The notes under the pieces: generated by a model
Databases searched by the model: none
The model's input: only the letters and a program-made list of their open reading frames with translations
What the model was told of the DNA's origin: nothing
Position numbers and translations under genes: made by a program
Part shown: positions 53,166-61,211 of the stretch, one piece after another
Layout of the letters: every line of letters begins with the position of its first letter
How positions within the stretch are numbered: the first letter of the stretch is position 1
NCBI RefSeq assembly: GCF_037963865.1
Contig: NZ_CP150170.1
Span: forward strand, 3,162,001-3,226,000
Direction of reading: 5' to 3'
DNA length: 64,000 nucleotides
Source: Paenibacillus sp. FSL R10-2734
Lineage (GTDB): Bacteria; Bacillota; Bacilli; Paenibacillales; Paenibacillaceae

Positions 53166-54377
53166 ATGCCAAATGATAACCAAGCTTGTCCTTCAGCTGG
53201 TTCTATTAGAGAAGCTGGTAGTTATCCTATCGACCTGACAGGTCCACGCAGTCACACTCTTGTCATTAAGCCCGGTGTGGGCAGTCTATCCATTGGTCCG
53301 CCACAATTGGGGAAGAAGGCAGATCTTCATGTCGCGTCTGATGTGCATATCGATTGGACTGTATTCGATGTCTTTGCCACGCCGGCTGGCTCTCCCTGGC
53401 CACGATTTCTGCATTATACAGGCAGTGACCTAGGCTTCTTTGACTGGGCACAGAAACGTCCGATTGAAGAGATGACGTGGACTCCGATCCTATCTGCAGA
53501 TACGATGGCGGACGCCAGTCAGTCCAATTTGCATGGCTTGCATATCGAGTTGGACCCTTCCTCCGGGGGACTTCTGAGCCTGAGGCTTCCGAAGCGGCCT
53601 TTCCGCCTGAGTGTGTCCGGCGATCTATCACGCTTCTCGGCCACAGGCGATATGCCATCTTCTCTGACACTAGCGCCGCGCACCGGACGACGCAAGAATG
53701 ATAGCCCTTTCTTACTGCCCGACATGGGTGAGTTGCACCAGGTAACGAGCTTGACGCTACGGAACGCGCCGCTGGGACAGCCCATTTCGCTGGAGTGTCT
53801 AAACCGGTACCCAAATCTTAACTCACTGAGTTTGTGGGGAAACTTCTGCGACCTGGACTTATTAGCTCAGCATGCCCAGTTAACGAATCTGGAGCTGCGT
53901 TTCATGCCTGATCTGGGGGATCTTCCTACCTTGAACACTTGGCCGTTGCTTGACAGATTTATCGCCTACAATGTGGAAGAGATCGCTGGCAAGCGTCTAA
54001 AAAAGCAAATGAAATCTCGCGCTGAAACCCGCCCTTGGACCGACCATGCTTCAGTGAGCCAATTACGAAAGCCTGAGTGGTGGACAACCGAGTTCGGCCG
54101 CCCGTTCTCGTCCTGGGCTAAACGTCTGGCCAAGCTAGCTAATGAAGCTTACAATGTTGCACAGGCAACTTTGTCTGAGGCCCGTAGCTTTGCCGAAGCC
54201 GAGGCCGCCATTACCGCTTTCACCGTGCGCTTCAACAACCTCAAAGGTATCGAAACTACTGAGCGTGAAGACCTTAGTGAAGCAGTATGGCAACTCAGCA
54301 AGTCTGACCACCTGATTGGCGAGCCTATAACAGAGGAGATGGCTCAACGCTGGTTCGATGCAGCGCGCGATTACTGA
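53166..54377 (+). CDS. GC-richer LRR-like protein of unknown function
   Basis: A 403-aa protein not recognised as a known family. The middle third carries leucine-rich-like repeats (HQVTSLTLRNAPLG, YPNLNSLSLWGNFCDL, HAQLTNLELRFMPDLGDL, WPLLDRF) and the N-terminal third is beta-rich with GPRSHTLVIKPGVGSLSIGP. The C-terminus is helical (FSSWAKRLAKLANEAYNVAQ). ATG 53166 is favoured over 53157 because AAAGG is nine bases before it. Base composition is clearly richer in GC than the flanking genes, a sign of horizontal acquisition. It belongs to the accessory block; its role is unknown. Confidence 0.7.
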   Translation: MPNDNQACPSAGSIREAGSYPIDLTGPRSHTLVIKPGVGSLSIGPPQLGKKADLHVASDVHIDWTVFDVFATPAGSPWPRFLHYTGSDLGFFDWAQKRPIEEMTWTPILSADTMADASQSNLHGLHIELDPSSGGLLSLRLPKRPFRLSVSGDLSRFSATGDMPSSLTLAPRTGRRKNDSPFLLPDMGELHQVTSLTLRNAPLGQPISLECLNRYPNLNSLSLWGNFCDLDLLAQHAQLTNLELRFMPDLGDLPTLNTWPLLDRFIAYNVEEIAGKRLKKQMKSRAETRPWTDHASVSQLRKPEWWTTEFGRPFSSWAKRLAKLANEAYNVAQATLSEARSFAEAEAAITAFTVRFNNLKGIETTEREDLSEAVWQLSKSDHLIGEPITEEMAQRWFDAARDY

Positions 54378-54505
54378 ATGAATTGACAATCATTACAAGC
54401 TGGAACAGCTACAATCGAATAGATAACAACGATGATTTGCTGCGCTTCATAATCATTGCTAAGTAATGTTATGATGTAGGCATCAATTTTACGGGGTGCA
54501 CTGAT

Positions 54506-55771
54506 ATGGATATACGAATCAAAGAACTGCTTGATGTCACACAGCAAACCTATGGATTAGACAACTACTACTTACATGCTCATGAAATTTATCGCGAAGT
54601 TACGATGCTGGGAGAAACCAACTATTTGCTTAGTATGGAATGGTTTCCTTCCCATCTAACGGAATGGGAGGAAGATTACAATCCAGAAGGTACTGCTGTT
54701 ATCACGATTGACCTGCAATCCCGTAACTATAAAAGTGTAATTTTTGTTGGTGGGAAATCTTATGCGAATGGGACACCGTTCCAATATATTGAATTAAATG
54801 GCGTCATCCAATGGATGGAGACCGAGGTAGGGATTGTGTACGGTAAACAATTTTACCTAGAGAAGGAACAGTTAGGCGAATATCATTTTGCCGAATGTAT
54901 AGAGGGTATACCCGTCTCCCCCGGTGGGCGGATGGAGCTCCGCTTCGATGCAGAAGGTAGGCTCACCTTTTACAGTATATATGGCCAGTTTCCTTCCAAC
55001 TCTATGGTGCTAGAGGAGAATTATTCCCTCACGCTTCAAGCCGTAGAGCAACTAGCGAGGAAACAATTGCAGCTTATAGAATATCCAGTGTACGAGATGA
55101 AGCATCTCCTGCCTATCTATGGGTTAGAAGAAATCTACATCACAAATGATGGAACAACCACAATCCCATTTGAGATATCAGGTGCAAGAGCGAGACTGAA
55201 TATTGATCAAGTGATGCATTGGGAGCACACGAATAGGGCGCCGTTCGAAAAGAGGGAAGTGCGCCTGCACGAAGTGGTTACGATCGAACAGGCAGTAGAT
55301 CGTGAGCCGCATCCGGACTCATTTCCAATCACTGATGTAGAACAAGCCAAATGTATATCCGCAATCGAAACTGCTTTAAGTCAGCTCTATTCACATGAAT
55401 CCGGACAATGGATACTGAAGACGTTGCATCGAGAAAGAGGATATATTCAAGCAATATTGAGGATGAAAACGCCAAGCAATCGTATATTCCAGCGTAAGCT
55501 CCTCCTGTTCATCGATGCGCAGATTTATAAGGTTATAAATGTTATGGATAACAAGCCAATGCTCGATACGTTTGATGAGTTCCAGAGCGAAGGGGAAATT
55601 GCCGTAAGCCATGACGAAGCCTATGACAAACTCAAGGAATGGATCGAATTATCACCAGTCTATGTGTATGATTATGGGCAGAACAAGTATGTGCTGTGCG
55701 GGAAGCTAGATTGTAACTATGCCGTGAAGGCTTCTAGCGGAGATGTAGTGGAGTTGAGTAGCTTGGGATAA
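54506..55771 (+). CDS. YcdB/YcdC-like domain protein
   Basis: A 421-aa soluble protein. The segments GIPVSPGGRMELRFDAEGRLTF (shortened, ~135-155) and the C-terminal VYVYDYGQNKYVLCGKLDC then AVKASSGDVVELSSL resemble the repeated YcdB/YcdC (PepSY-like) domain of Bacillales proteins. Unlike most relatives it has no signal peptide or membrane helix. GGGGTG precedes ATG 54506. Function unknown; a protease-inhibitor-like role of PepSY domains is only a guess. Confidence 0.6.
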   Translation: MDIRIKELLDVTQQTYGLDNYYLHAHEIYREVTMLGETNYLLSMEWFPSHLTEWEEDYNPEGTAVITIDLQSRNYKSVIFVGGKSYANGTPFQYIELNGVIQWMETEVGIVYGKQFYLEKEQLGEYHFAECIEGIPVSPGGRMELRFDAEGRLTFYSIYGQFPSNSMVLEENYSLTLQAVEQLARKQLQLIEYPVYEMKHLLPIYGLEEIYITNDGTTTIPFEISGARARLNIDQVMHWEHTNRAPFEKREVRLHEVVTIEQAVDREPHPDSFPITDVEQAKCISAIETALSQLYSHESGQWILKTLHRERGYIQAILRMKTPSNRIFQRKLLLFIDAQIYKVINVMDNKPMLDTFDEFQSEGEIAVSHDEAYDKLKEWIELSPVYVYDYGQNKYVLCGKLDCNYAVKASSGDVVELSSLG

Positions 55772-55877
55772 GGGTGAACGCTCTCTTATACTGATTATGA
55801 TTAGGACGAATAAAGATTATCGGAATGAAGTATAGTAAGGTGATTAATTTTGTAAGTTAACTTTGGGAGTTGAAGAT

Positions 55878-56285
55878 ATGTCGATAGGTACAGGAACCAA
55901 GGGAAATCCATGGAAATTAAAGACACCACCGCAAACATCCGAATATGAAATATACAAGGCCGAAAAAGACGGTAAAGAGATTATAGTTTGCACTGTAGGA
56001 AAAACGGTTTTGCATTATGACTATCGCTGTATTGAAGATCTACACGCCATGCTTATACAAAATGGTGATTGGATGGAGTTAGGAAGTGCTGATGAGCAAA
56101 AACCAGCAAAAGAAGGTACAGTTGAAGCATGGGGGCGTTCACCTGAAAATCCTGTTGGTGGTTGGTATGGATTAAAGAAAGGGCTTCGAGGGCGATTCGG
56201 AATGTATATCCCACCATTGCTGGAAGAATTGGGTCTTGCGGAAGTAGAGCATAATCCAAGAAACAACCGTATGAAAGCGATCTAG
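55878..56285 (+). CDS. Conserved small protein of unknown function
   Basis: A 135-aa soluble protein. ATG 55878 lies eight bases after GGGAG (55865-55869). The N-terminal SIGTGTKGNPWKLKTPPQTSEY and central VCTVGKTVLHYDYRCIEDLH regions (each quoted in part) suggest a compact, well-conserved domain. The C-terminal half GLKKGLRGRFGMYIPPLLEE is basic and could bind nucleic acid or a partner. No function is known to me. It ends the accessory block and is followed by a terminator. Confidence 0.75.
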   Translation: MSIGTGTKGNPWKLKTPPQTSEYEIYKAEKDGKEIIVCTVGKTVLHYDYRCIEDLHAMLIQNGDWMELGSADEQKPAKEGTVEAWGRSPENPVGGWYGLKKGLRGRFGMYIPPLLEELGLAEVEHNPRNNRMKAI

Positions 56286-56371
56286 TCCTACGATATGTCC
56301 CAATCTTCTTCAATATGAAGACGCATAGCGCCTGTTTCTTCCTGTTAAATATAAGCGACAGACGTTGTTTG

Positions 56372-56400
56372 AAGGAGAGCCTAAGGGCTCTTCTTTTTTT
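56372..56400 (+). terminator. Terminator after the 135-aa gene
   Basis: AAGGAGAGCC (56372-56381) pairs with GGCTCTTCTT (56386-56395, one wobble), followed by TTTTT. Confidence 0.8.
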
Positions 56401-56988
56401 GACCCGTGTCCTCCACCTGAGATCTTTCATACATATTGTAGTGATCACTTTAGTTACAAAACATTTTTTATGGGGCTTAGGTATCCGTTAACGCCTTTTT
56501 TAGGCCTTTGTCCCCGCCGATTCTATGCTCGGTGTCGTCCGCACGTTTGCGGAACATCAGCATTGTTGGAAATGTCCATTCGTCCTACGGTAACTCCTCT
56601 GAAAGATAGCTTCACTCTTCACCAGATCATGGTTCATTGCGCATTGGCGTGACTTCTGTTCCTGTTTGCTCAGAAAATGGCCATTTAACTGTGACTGTAG
56701 GGTGGACGTTGATTATACGTACAAGATATGCCAACTGTATAATATTCATGGTCAGAAGGAAATGTGAAGCTAATCTGCTTGAATTGTTTTTTTATATTCG
56801 CTCCTAACGTATAAGAAAGTATATAGTAGTTAGACTCATATAACTGGAAAATCACTTCGACTGCTATTTTGGATCATATCACCGGAGGGAAATCTGGAAA
56901 ACAAACATTTGTACAACTGTATTTGTCTTGTACCCTTCTCTGAAGTTGGTAATAGAATATATCAATCTTAGAGAAGGAGTTGATTTAG
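56401..56988. other. Gene-free region with two small hairpins
   Basis: No convincing gene is seen. Near 56517-56553 two hairpins lie in line: CCGA/TCGG (56517-56520, 56529-56532) and the perfect TCCGCA-CGTT-TGCGGA (56538-56553). Short open frames here lack ribosome sites. The stretch 56700-56980 is AT-rich and probably holds the promoter of the crystallin-like gene. Confidence 0.5.
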
Positions 56989-57363
56989 TTGGCCAACAGT
57001 GATATTCGTCTTGCTCTTTGGTCGGGCACTAATTTTACCAATCGCAGGATTCGATTCAGACGTGGAGGAGTTGCAGTTCGTGATCTTGGAGCGTTTCGGT
57101 TTAACAACGTTCTCTCGAGTTTCCGTCTCAGAAATGTTGTGCAGAGCTCTGAAGTAACGCTTGTACTATTTTCACGAATTAACTTTCAGGGATCTTTCCG
57201 TGTATTCCGTGGCAGCCAAAACGTAGCGAACTTGAATAATTTTAACTTTAACAATGTCACATCTTCGTTTATATTGGTAGGCCGTATCCTTACAAGCTCC
57301 GAAATTTCCCAAATTCAAAGCACTGGTAGAGCGCCTCGAGATATCCTCGTAATAAGACAATAA
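56989..57363 (+). CDS. Two-repeat beta/gamma-crystallin-like protein
   Basis: A 124-aa protein made of two Greek-key-like repeats of about 45 residues. Both repeats hold the family calcium motif (N/D)(N/D)xx(S/T)S: NNVLSS (38-43) and NNVTSS (84-89). Each is preceded by an aromatic LxLW/FxxxNF strand and an RxFRxG-type strand (RFRRGG; RVFRGS). The start is TTG 56989, nine bases after AGAAGGAG. There is no signal peptide. The family binds Ca2+ and gains stability from it. Its physiological role in bacteria is mostly unknown, though spore or stress roles are known for some microbial members. Monocistronic, closed by a terminator. Confidence 0.8.
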   Translation: MANSDIRLALWSGTNFTNRRIRFRRGGVAVRDLGAFRFNNVLSSFRLRNVVQSSEVTLVLFSRINFQGSFRVFRGSQNVANLNNFNFNNVTSSFILVGRILTSSEISQIQSTGRAPRDILVIRQ

Positions 57364-57368
57364 TAATG

Positions 57369-57397
57369 AAAAGGGTGCCCCTAGGGTGCCCTTTTTT
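57369..57397 (+). terminator. Terminator after the crystallin-like gene
   Basis: AAAAGGGTGCCC (57369-57380), loop CTA, GGGTGCCCTTTT (57384-57395). Two G-U pairs in the middle; T-run to 57397. Confidence 0.9.
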
Positions 57398-57419
57398 ACA
57401 ATCAATTTGCAGTACCGTT

Positions 57420-57657
57420 ATGGTTTGCAGTCTGCTGTCAGCAGGCAACGGAACGACCTATGCCAGTGACGCCAATAACTTGATGCTCCTACCAACAAAT
57501 CGGTCAAGAACGTGATCCTGTTTATCACGGATGGGATGAGCTTATCCGATGTGAACTTGGCCATATGGTATCCGGGGCGCTTGCGATGGATAAGTATTTC
57601 AGCGGCCTGGTGAGAATCTATTCTACGGATTCACTTACCACAGATTCCAGGAGGAAA
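57420..57657 (+). pseudogene. Decayed 5' fragment of an alkaline phosphatase gene
   Basis: Three frames read in turn give fragments of a secreted alkaline phosphatase N-terminus. ATG 57420 opens a signal-peptide-like VCSLLSAGNGTTYA. The next frame gives KSVKNVILFITDGMSLSDVN, matching the family's NVILFIGDGM metal/nucleophile region. The third frame gives GALAMDKYFSGLVRIYSTDS. At least two frameshifts and loss of the remaining ~80 percent make it a pseudogene. It continues the decayed zone between 57.4 and 58.8 kb. Confidence 0.75.
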
Positions 57658-57666
57658 GCGAAACTT

Positions 57667-57858
57667 TTATCGTTTTATTGCAGGCTTCGTTCCATATGTC
57701 ATCAAGCGCCAAACCTTTTCTAAGGGGCCCAAGGAAAAGAATTTGAACCAAATTGTGCTAGAAATGATTTGAGTAAAATAAATCAGAACTGCGATGTAAA
57801 GAATATTTTTGGGTGAAACAACTTCGAGACCTATAATTTTAACGATCGTATTGTTCAT
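57667..57858 (-). pseudogene. C-terminal remnant of a DUF418 membrane protein
   Basis: A 63-aa open frame that ends in WFKFFSLGPLEKVWRLMTYG, the characteristic C-terminus of DUF418 membrane proteins (W..F..GP.E..WR.LTY). The full family is ~350-400 aa, so only the last tenth is present. One membrane helix remains. It lies on the minus strand between two other gene fragments. Confidence 0.65.
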
Positions 57859-57958
57859 CCATGTTATATTAGTCGTGTTTGGTAATGAAAAACGCCGCTT
57901 TTACTTTGATGAAGCTTTCGATTTATATACAACCGAAAAAAAGAAATCTATTCAATAG
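57851..57958 (+). other. Possible C-terminal gene fragment
   Basis: In frame from TTG 57851 a short peptide runs to TAG 57956-57958 and ends in RRFYFDEAFDLYTTEKKKS. It looks like the tail of a real protein, but I do not recognise it and no ribosome site is seen. A perfect terminator follows directly, as if it once ended a gene. Confidence 0.25.
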
Positions 57959-57959
57959 C

Positions 57960-58005
57960 AAAGAGGTACCCCGTAGTCTTAAATGGCTAGGGGGTACCTC
58001 TTTTT
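57960..58005 (+). terminator. Perfect terminator hairpin in the decayed zone
   Basis: AAAGAGGTACCCC (57960-57972) and its perfect complement (57991-58003), followed by TT. It now terminates only gene debris. Confidence 0.88.
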
Positions 58006-58021
58006 GTGGATTTAAGCTTAA

Positions 58022-58071
58022 TGTAAGGTTGGCATGAATTTGCTGTAAGGTTGAGGCCTATAGTATATAGT
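58022..58071 (+). promoter_or_regulatory. Direct repeat TGTAAGGTTG and -10 of the ABC pseudogene
   Basis: TGTAAGGTTG occurs at 58022-58031 and 58044-58053, exactly 22 bp apart, just upstream of a TATAGT -10 (58059-58064 or 58066-58071). This is the layout of an OmpR-family activator site, as for peptide-antibiotic-responsive ABC transporters. The regulator is not in the window. Confidence 0.55.
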
Positions 58072-58096
58072 ATCAGCAAATTAAGAGGTGAAATGA

Positions 58097-58620
58097 ATGG
58101 AACCATTATTAAAAGTAGAAAACATAAAAAAAGTGTACAGGAAGTTAAGAGCTGCTTACACAGCATTAGAAAACGTGTCTTTTGACATTCAGGCCGGTGA
58201 ATTTGTTGGGATTATGGGGCCTTCCGGAGCGGGGAAATCAACCTTGCTAAATTTGTTAGCAAGCATAGATTCTCCAACAGAAGGAAAGATATATATGAAG
58301 AACAAGAGTATTCATGATATGAAGGAAGAAGCTTTGTCAGACTTCCGACGTGATCATCTCGGTTTCATCTTCCAAGATTACAATTTAATCGATTCCTTGA
58401 CTGTAAAGGAGAACATATTGCTTCCACTGGCGATTGCTAAAATTCGAGCGAAGAATATTAATCACCTCGTGACTCAGATCTCTAAAGTATTTGGGATAGA
58501 AGATTTACTGGAAAAATATCCTTACCAAATCTCTGGTGGTCAAAAGCAAAGAACCGCAGCGGCTCGAGCGCTCGTGACATAGCCTGCACTGATTTTGGCT
58601 GATGAACCAACAGGTGCACT
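58097..58620 (+). pseudogene. Bce-type ABC transporter ATPase, broken by a stop codon and 3' loss
   Basis: The frame encodes a BceA/SalX-like ATPase: Walker A GPSGAGKST (~42-50), Q-loop FIFQDYNLID and signature QISGGQKQRTAAARALV. A TAG at 58580-58582 interrupts the gene; the same frame then continues PALILADEPTGAL, the Walker B region, up to 58620. After that the family sequence stops, so the C-terminal ~60 residues and the FtsX-type permease partner are missing. AAGAGGTG precedes ATG 58097, and the promoter still looks intact. Dead peptide-antibiotic resistance or sensing module. Confidence 0.85.
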
Positions 58621-58741
58621 TATCTACATTATAAAGTACTTTAATTCTTTCGCAAAAAAACCACGCTTCATACCCATGAAGCCGCTGAATACTTTTCAAG
58701 CATTGAAGACGTTTATTTTGAGTAGAGATAGTTTTAATGTT

Positions 58742-58791
58742 TTGATATTTTATTTCAATACAAATAAAATAATGTTGAAATAATATTTCAA
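58742..58791 (+). promoter_or_regulatory. mur operon promoter with palindromic MurR-type operator
   Basis: TTGATA (58742-58747), 17-bp spacer and TAAAAT (58765-58770) form a good sigma-A promoter. Directly after it lies the perfect palindrome TTGAAATA-A-TATTTCAA (58775-58791), covering the expected start point. A third half-site TATTTCAA lies at 58751-58758 within the spacer. Such sites are typical of RpiR/MurR-family repressors, and a MurR-like gene ends this operon. Confidence 0.75.
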
Positions 58792-58842
58792 AGATGTTAT
58801 CCTTCAATTAGAAAGCGATTTCATAAACGGAAAAGGATGATG

Positions 58843-59739
58843 ATGAAAATCATGTTAGAGCATTTGACAACGGAGACGCGCAATAAGAAGACAATGAACT
58901 TGGATGAATTAACACCTCTGGAACTTCTGGAAGTGATGAATGAAGAAGATCAAAAGGTCGCAAAGGCTGTTAAGCAAGAAATTCCGCAAATTGCCAAAGC
59001 GGTAGAAGTGATTACAAAGGCGATCAAACAAGGTGGACGCTTAATTTATATGGGGGCTGGAACGAGTGGACGCATCGGCTTGCTAGACGCGGTTGAATGC
59101 CCACCCACCTTTGGGACAGCACCAGAAGAGGTAGTTGGACTAATTGCTGGTGGAGAGAGAGCGTTTATTAAAGCGGTCGAAGGTGCAGAGGATAATGAAC
59201 AATTAGGGGTGCAGGATTTACAAGATATTAAGCTAACGGCCAAAGATGTTCTCGTAGGTATTGCCGCTAGCGGACGTACGCCTTATGTGATCGGTGGATT
59301 AGAATATGCCAATTCTATTGGAACACCTACGGTAGCTGTGAGTTGCAACAAAGATTCAGCGATTGGTAAAGTTGCCAAGATTGCGATTGAAGTCGTAAAC
59401 GGACCGGAAGTGTTAACAGGATCAACTCGTTTAAAAGCTGGGAGCTCTCAAAAATTAATTTGCAATATGCTTTCAACAGTTTCGATGATTGGCACGGGGA
59501 AAGTATATGGGAATTTAATGGTAGATGTACAGTTAACTAATGAAAAACTTGTAGAACGTGCTAAACGTATTGTTATGGATGCGACAGAGTGTGATGCTGA
59601 AACAGCAGAGGATTATTTAAAAAAGGCAGATCATAAACCGAAAATTGCAATCGTAATGATTCTTGCTGGGCTTTCTAAAGAAGAAGCTGTACAGCGTTTG
59701 GAAGAATCACAAGGTTTTGTACGTCAAGCGATAAAATAA
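58843..59739 (+). CDS. murQ: N-acetylmuramic acid 6-phosphate etherase
   Basis: A 298-aa SIS-domain lyase that converts MurNAc-6-P to GlcNAc-6-P plus D-lactate. The signature YMGAGTSGRIGLLDAVECPPTF (shortened, 69-90) holds E85, and AVEGAEDN holds E116, spaced like the two catalytic glutamates of E. coli MurQ. AASGRTPYV forms the second sugar-phosphate loop. ATG 58843 is chosen because AAAAGG is six bases upstream, although four ATGs lie close together. First gene of the mur operon. Its product GlcNAc-6-P would go to NagA, which is encoded at 14.3 kb. Confidence 0.96.
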   Translation: MKIMLEHLTTETRNKKTMNLDELTPLELLEVMNEEDQKVAKAVKQEIPQIAKAVEVITKAIKQGGRLIYMGAGTSGRIGLLDAVECPPTFGTAPEEVVGLIAGGERAFIKAVEGAEDNEQLGVQDLQDIKLTAKDVLVGIAASGRTPYVIGGLEYANSIGTPTVAVSCNKDSAIGKVAKIAIEVVNGPEVLTGSTRLKAGSSQKLICNMLSTVSMIGTGKVYGNLMVDVQLTNEKLVERAKRIVMDATECDAETAEDYLKKADHKPKIAIVMILAGLSKEEAVQRLEESQGFVRQAIK

Positions 59740-59765
59740 TACGAAAATAAGAAGGGGGTATAAAC

Positions 59766-61184
59766 ATGAGTAAATATTATGATTTAGCAGTCAAAATATT
59801 AGGTGCTATTGGTGGCAGTTCAAATGTATCCGAATATACCCATTGCATGACTCGTCTTCGTGTAACTGTAGTTGATCGTAGCTTGATCGATGAAGTGAAT
59901 TTGAAGAAGATTGATGGGGTTCTAGGTGTAGTGGACGATGAGACGTATCAAATCATTCTCGGACCTGGAGTCGTGACCAAAGTAGCCGATGAATTCGGTA
60001 AGGTATTAGAAGGAAGTGTCTCAGAGCATACAAGTTCAGCATCTGCTGAACAACTGCAAGCAAAAGGCGCAGAAATGAAAGCGCAGCTTAAAAAGAAAAA
60101 TGATACACCATTCAAAAACTTTTTGCGAAAAATAGGGAATATTTTCATACCACTCATTCCTGCATTCGTTGGAGCGGGCTTAATCGCAGGTATTGGCTCG
60201 ATTCTCGCTAACAATATTACAGCAGGCAACTTAGACGTTGCAACTTGGCAGCAGTATGTAACGATTTTAAATGTAATTAAAAATGCAATCTTTAGTTATT
60301 TAGTCATATATGTCGGTATTAATGCGGCAAAAGAATTTGGAGCTACGCCATCACTTGGTGGAGTGATCGGTGGGGTAACGTTATTAACAGGTGTTACCGC
60401 TGATCTGACCATCAATAATATATTTACGGGAGCTCCTTTAACACCAGGGCAAGGTGGAGTTATTGGCGTACTAATCGCAGTGTGGATTTTATCAATCGTC
60501 GAAAAATATTTACGTAAAGTGATTCCGGATGCCGTTGATATTATCGTTACGCCTACAATTGCCTTATTAGTCGTTGGACTGACTACGATATTCCTAATCA
60601 TGCCATTTGCTGGATTTATTTCTAGTAACCTAATTGGAGCAATTAACTGGACGATAGGTGTAGGTGGTGCATTCTCAGGTTTTGTATTAGGAACAGCATT
60701 TTTACCACTTGTTATGTTAGGGCTACATCAGGTATTGACGCCGATTCACATTGAGATGATCAATAGTTCAGGTATGACGTTATTACTTCCTATGCTGGCT
60801 ATGGCTGGTGCGGGTCAAGTAGGGGCATCCATTGCATTATGGATTCGTTGCAAGAAGAACAAATCATTAACGAACATGATTAAAGGTGCGCTTCCAGTAG
60901 GTATTCTGGGTATCGGAGAGCCATTGATTTATGGGGTAACTTTACCGCTTGGTCGTCCATTTATTACAGCTTGTATTGGTGGAGGTATTGGTGGTGCGGT
61001 CATTGGTTTGTTTGGCAATGTTGGAGCGATTGCTATCGGACCTTCTGGAGTCGCGTTAATTCCATTGATTGCGAATGGATTATGGTTGAAATATGTAATT
61101 GGGTTAATTGCAGCTTATGCTGGTGGATTTATAGCCACTTATTTGTTTGGTACACCAAAAGAGGCTATGGCAGAACAAGAATAA
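59766..61184 (+). CDS. murP: PTS MurNAc-type transporter, EIIBC components
   Basis: A 472-aa phosphotransferase transporter. The EIIB domain at the N-terminus (~1-90) has phosphocysteine C27 in THCMTRLRV; the EIIC domain (~120-465) has about ten helices with GLHQVLTPIHIEMIN and GIGEPLIYGVTLPLGRP. No EIIA domain is fused, so a separate EIIA (for example the glucose-type one) must donate phosphate. It takes up and phosphorylates MurNAc or the MurNAc-GlcNAc disaccharide. It lies between murQ and mupG. Confidence 0.92.
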   Translation: MSKYYDLAVKILGAIGGSSNVSEYTHCMTRLRVTVVDRSLIDEVNLKKIDGVLGVVDDETYQIILGPGVVTKVADEFGKVLEGSVSEHTSSASAEQLQAKGAEMKAQLKKKNDTPFKNFLRKIGNIFIPLIPAFVGAGLIAGIGSILANNITAGNLDVATWQQYVTILNVIKNAIFSYLVIYVGINAAKEFGATPSLGGVIGGVTLLTGVTADLTINNIFTGAPLTPGQGGVIGVLIAVWILSIVEKYLRKVIPDAVDIIVTPTIALLVVGLTTIFLIMPFAGFISSNLIGAINWTIGVGGAFSGFVLGTAFLPLVMLGLHQVLTPIHIEMINSSGMTLLLPMLAMAGAGQVGASIALWIRCKKNKSLTNMIKGALPVGILGIGEPLIYGVTLPLGRPFITACIGGGIGGAVIGLFGNVGAIAIGPSGVALIPLIANGLWLKYVIGLIAAYAGGFIATYLFGTPKEAMAEQE

Positions 61185-61211
61185 CTGACTAGAAATACTG
61201 AGGTGATTACT

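Noticed and set aside
53266..53814. 182-aa minus-strand open frame opposite the GC-rich LRR-like gene
   Set aside because: High-GC genes commonly open antisense frames; the + strand has the better start and repeat pattern.
56365..56652. 95-aa open frame after the 135-aa gene
   Set aside because: It begins inside a terminator hairpin, has Cys/Pro/His-rich non-protein-like composition and no ribosome site.
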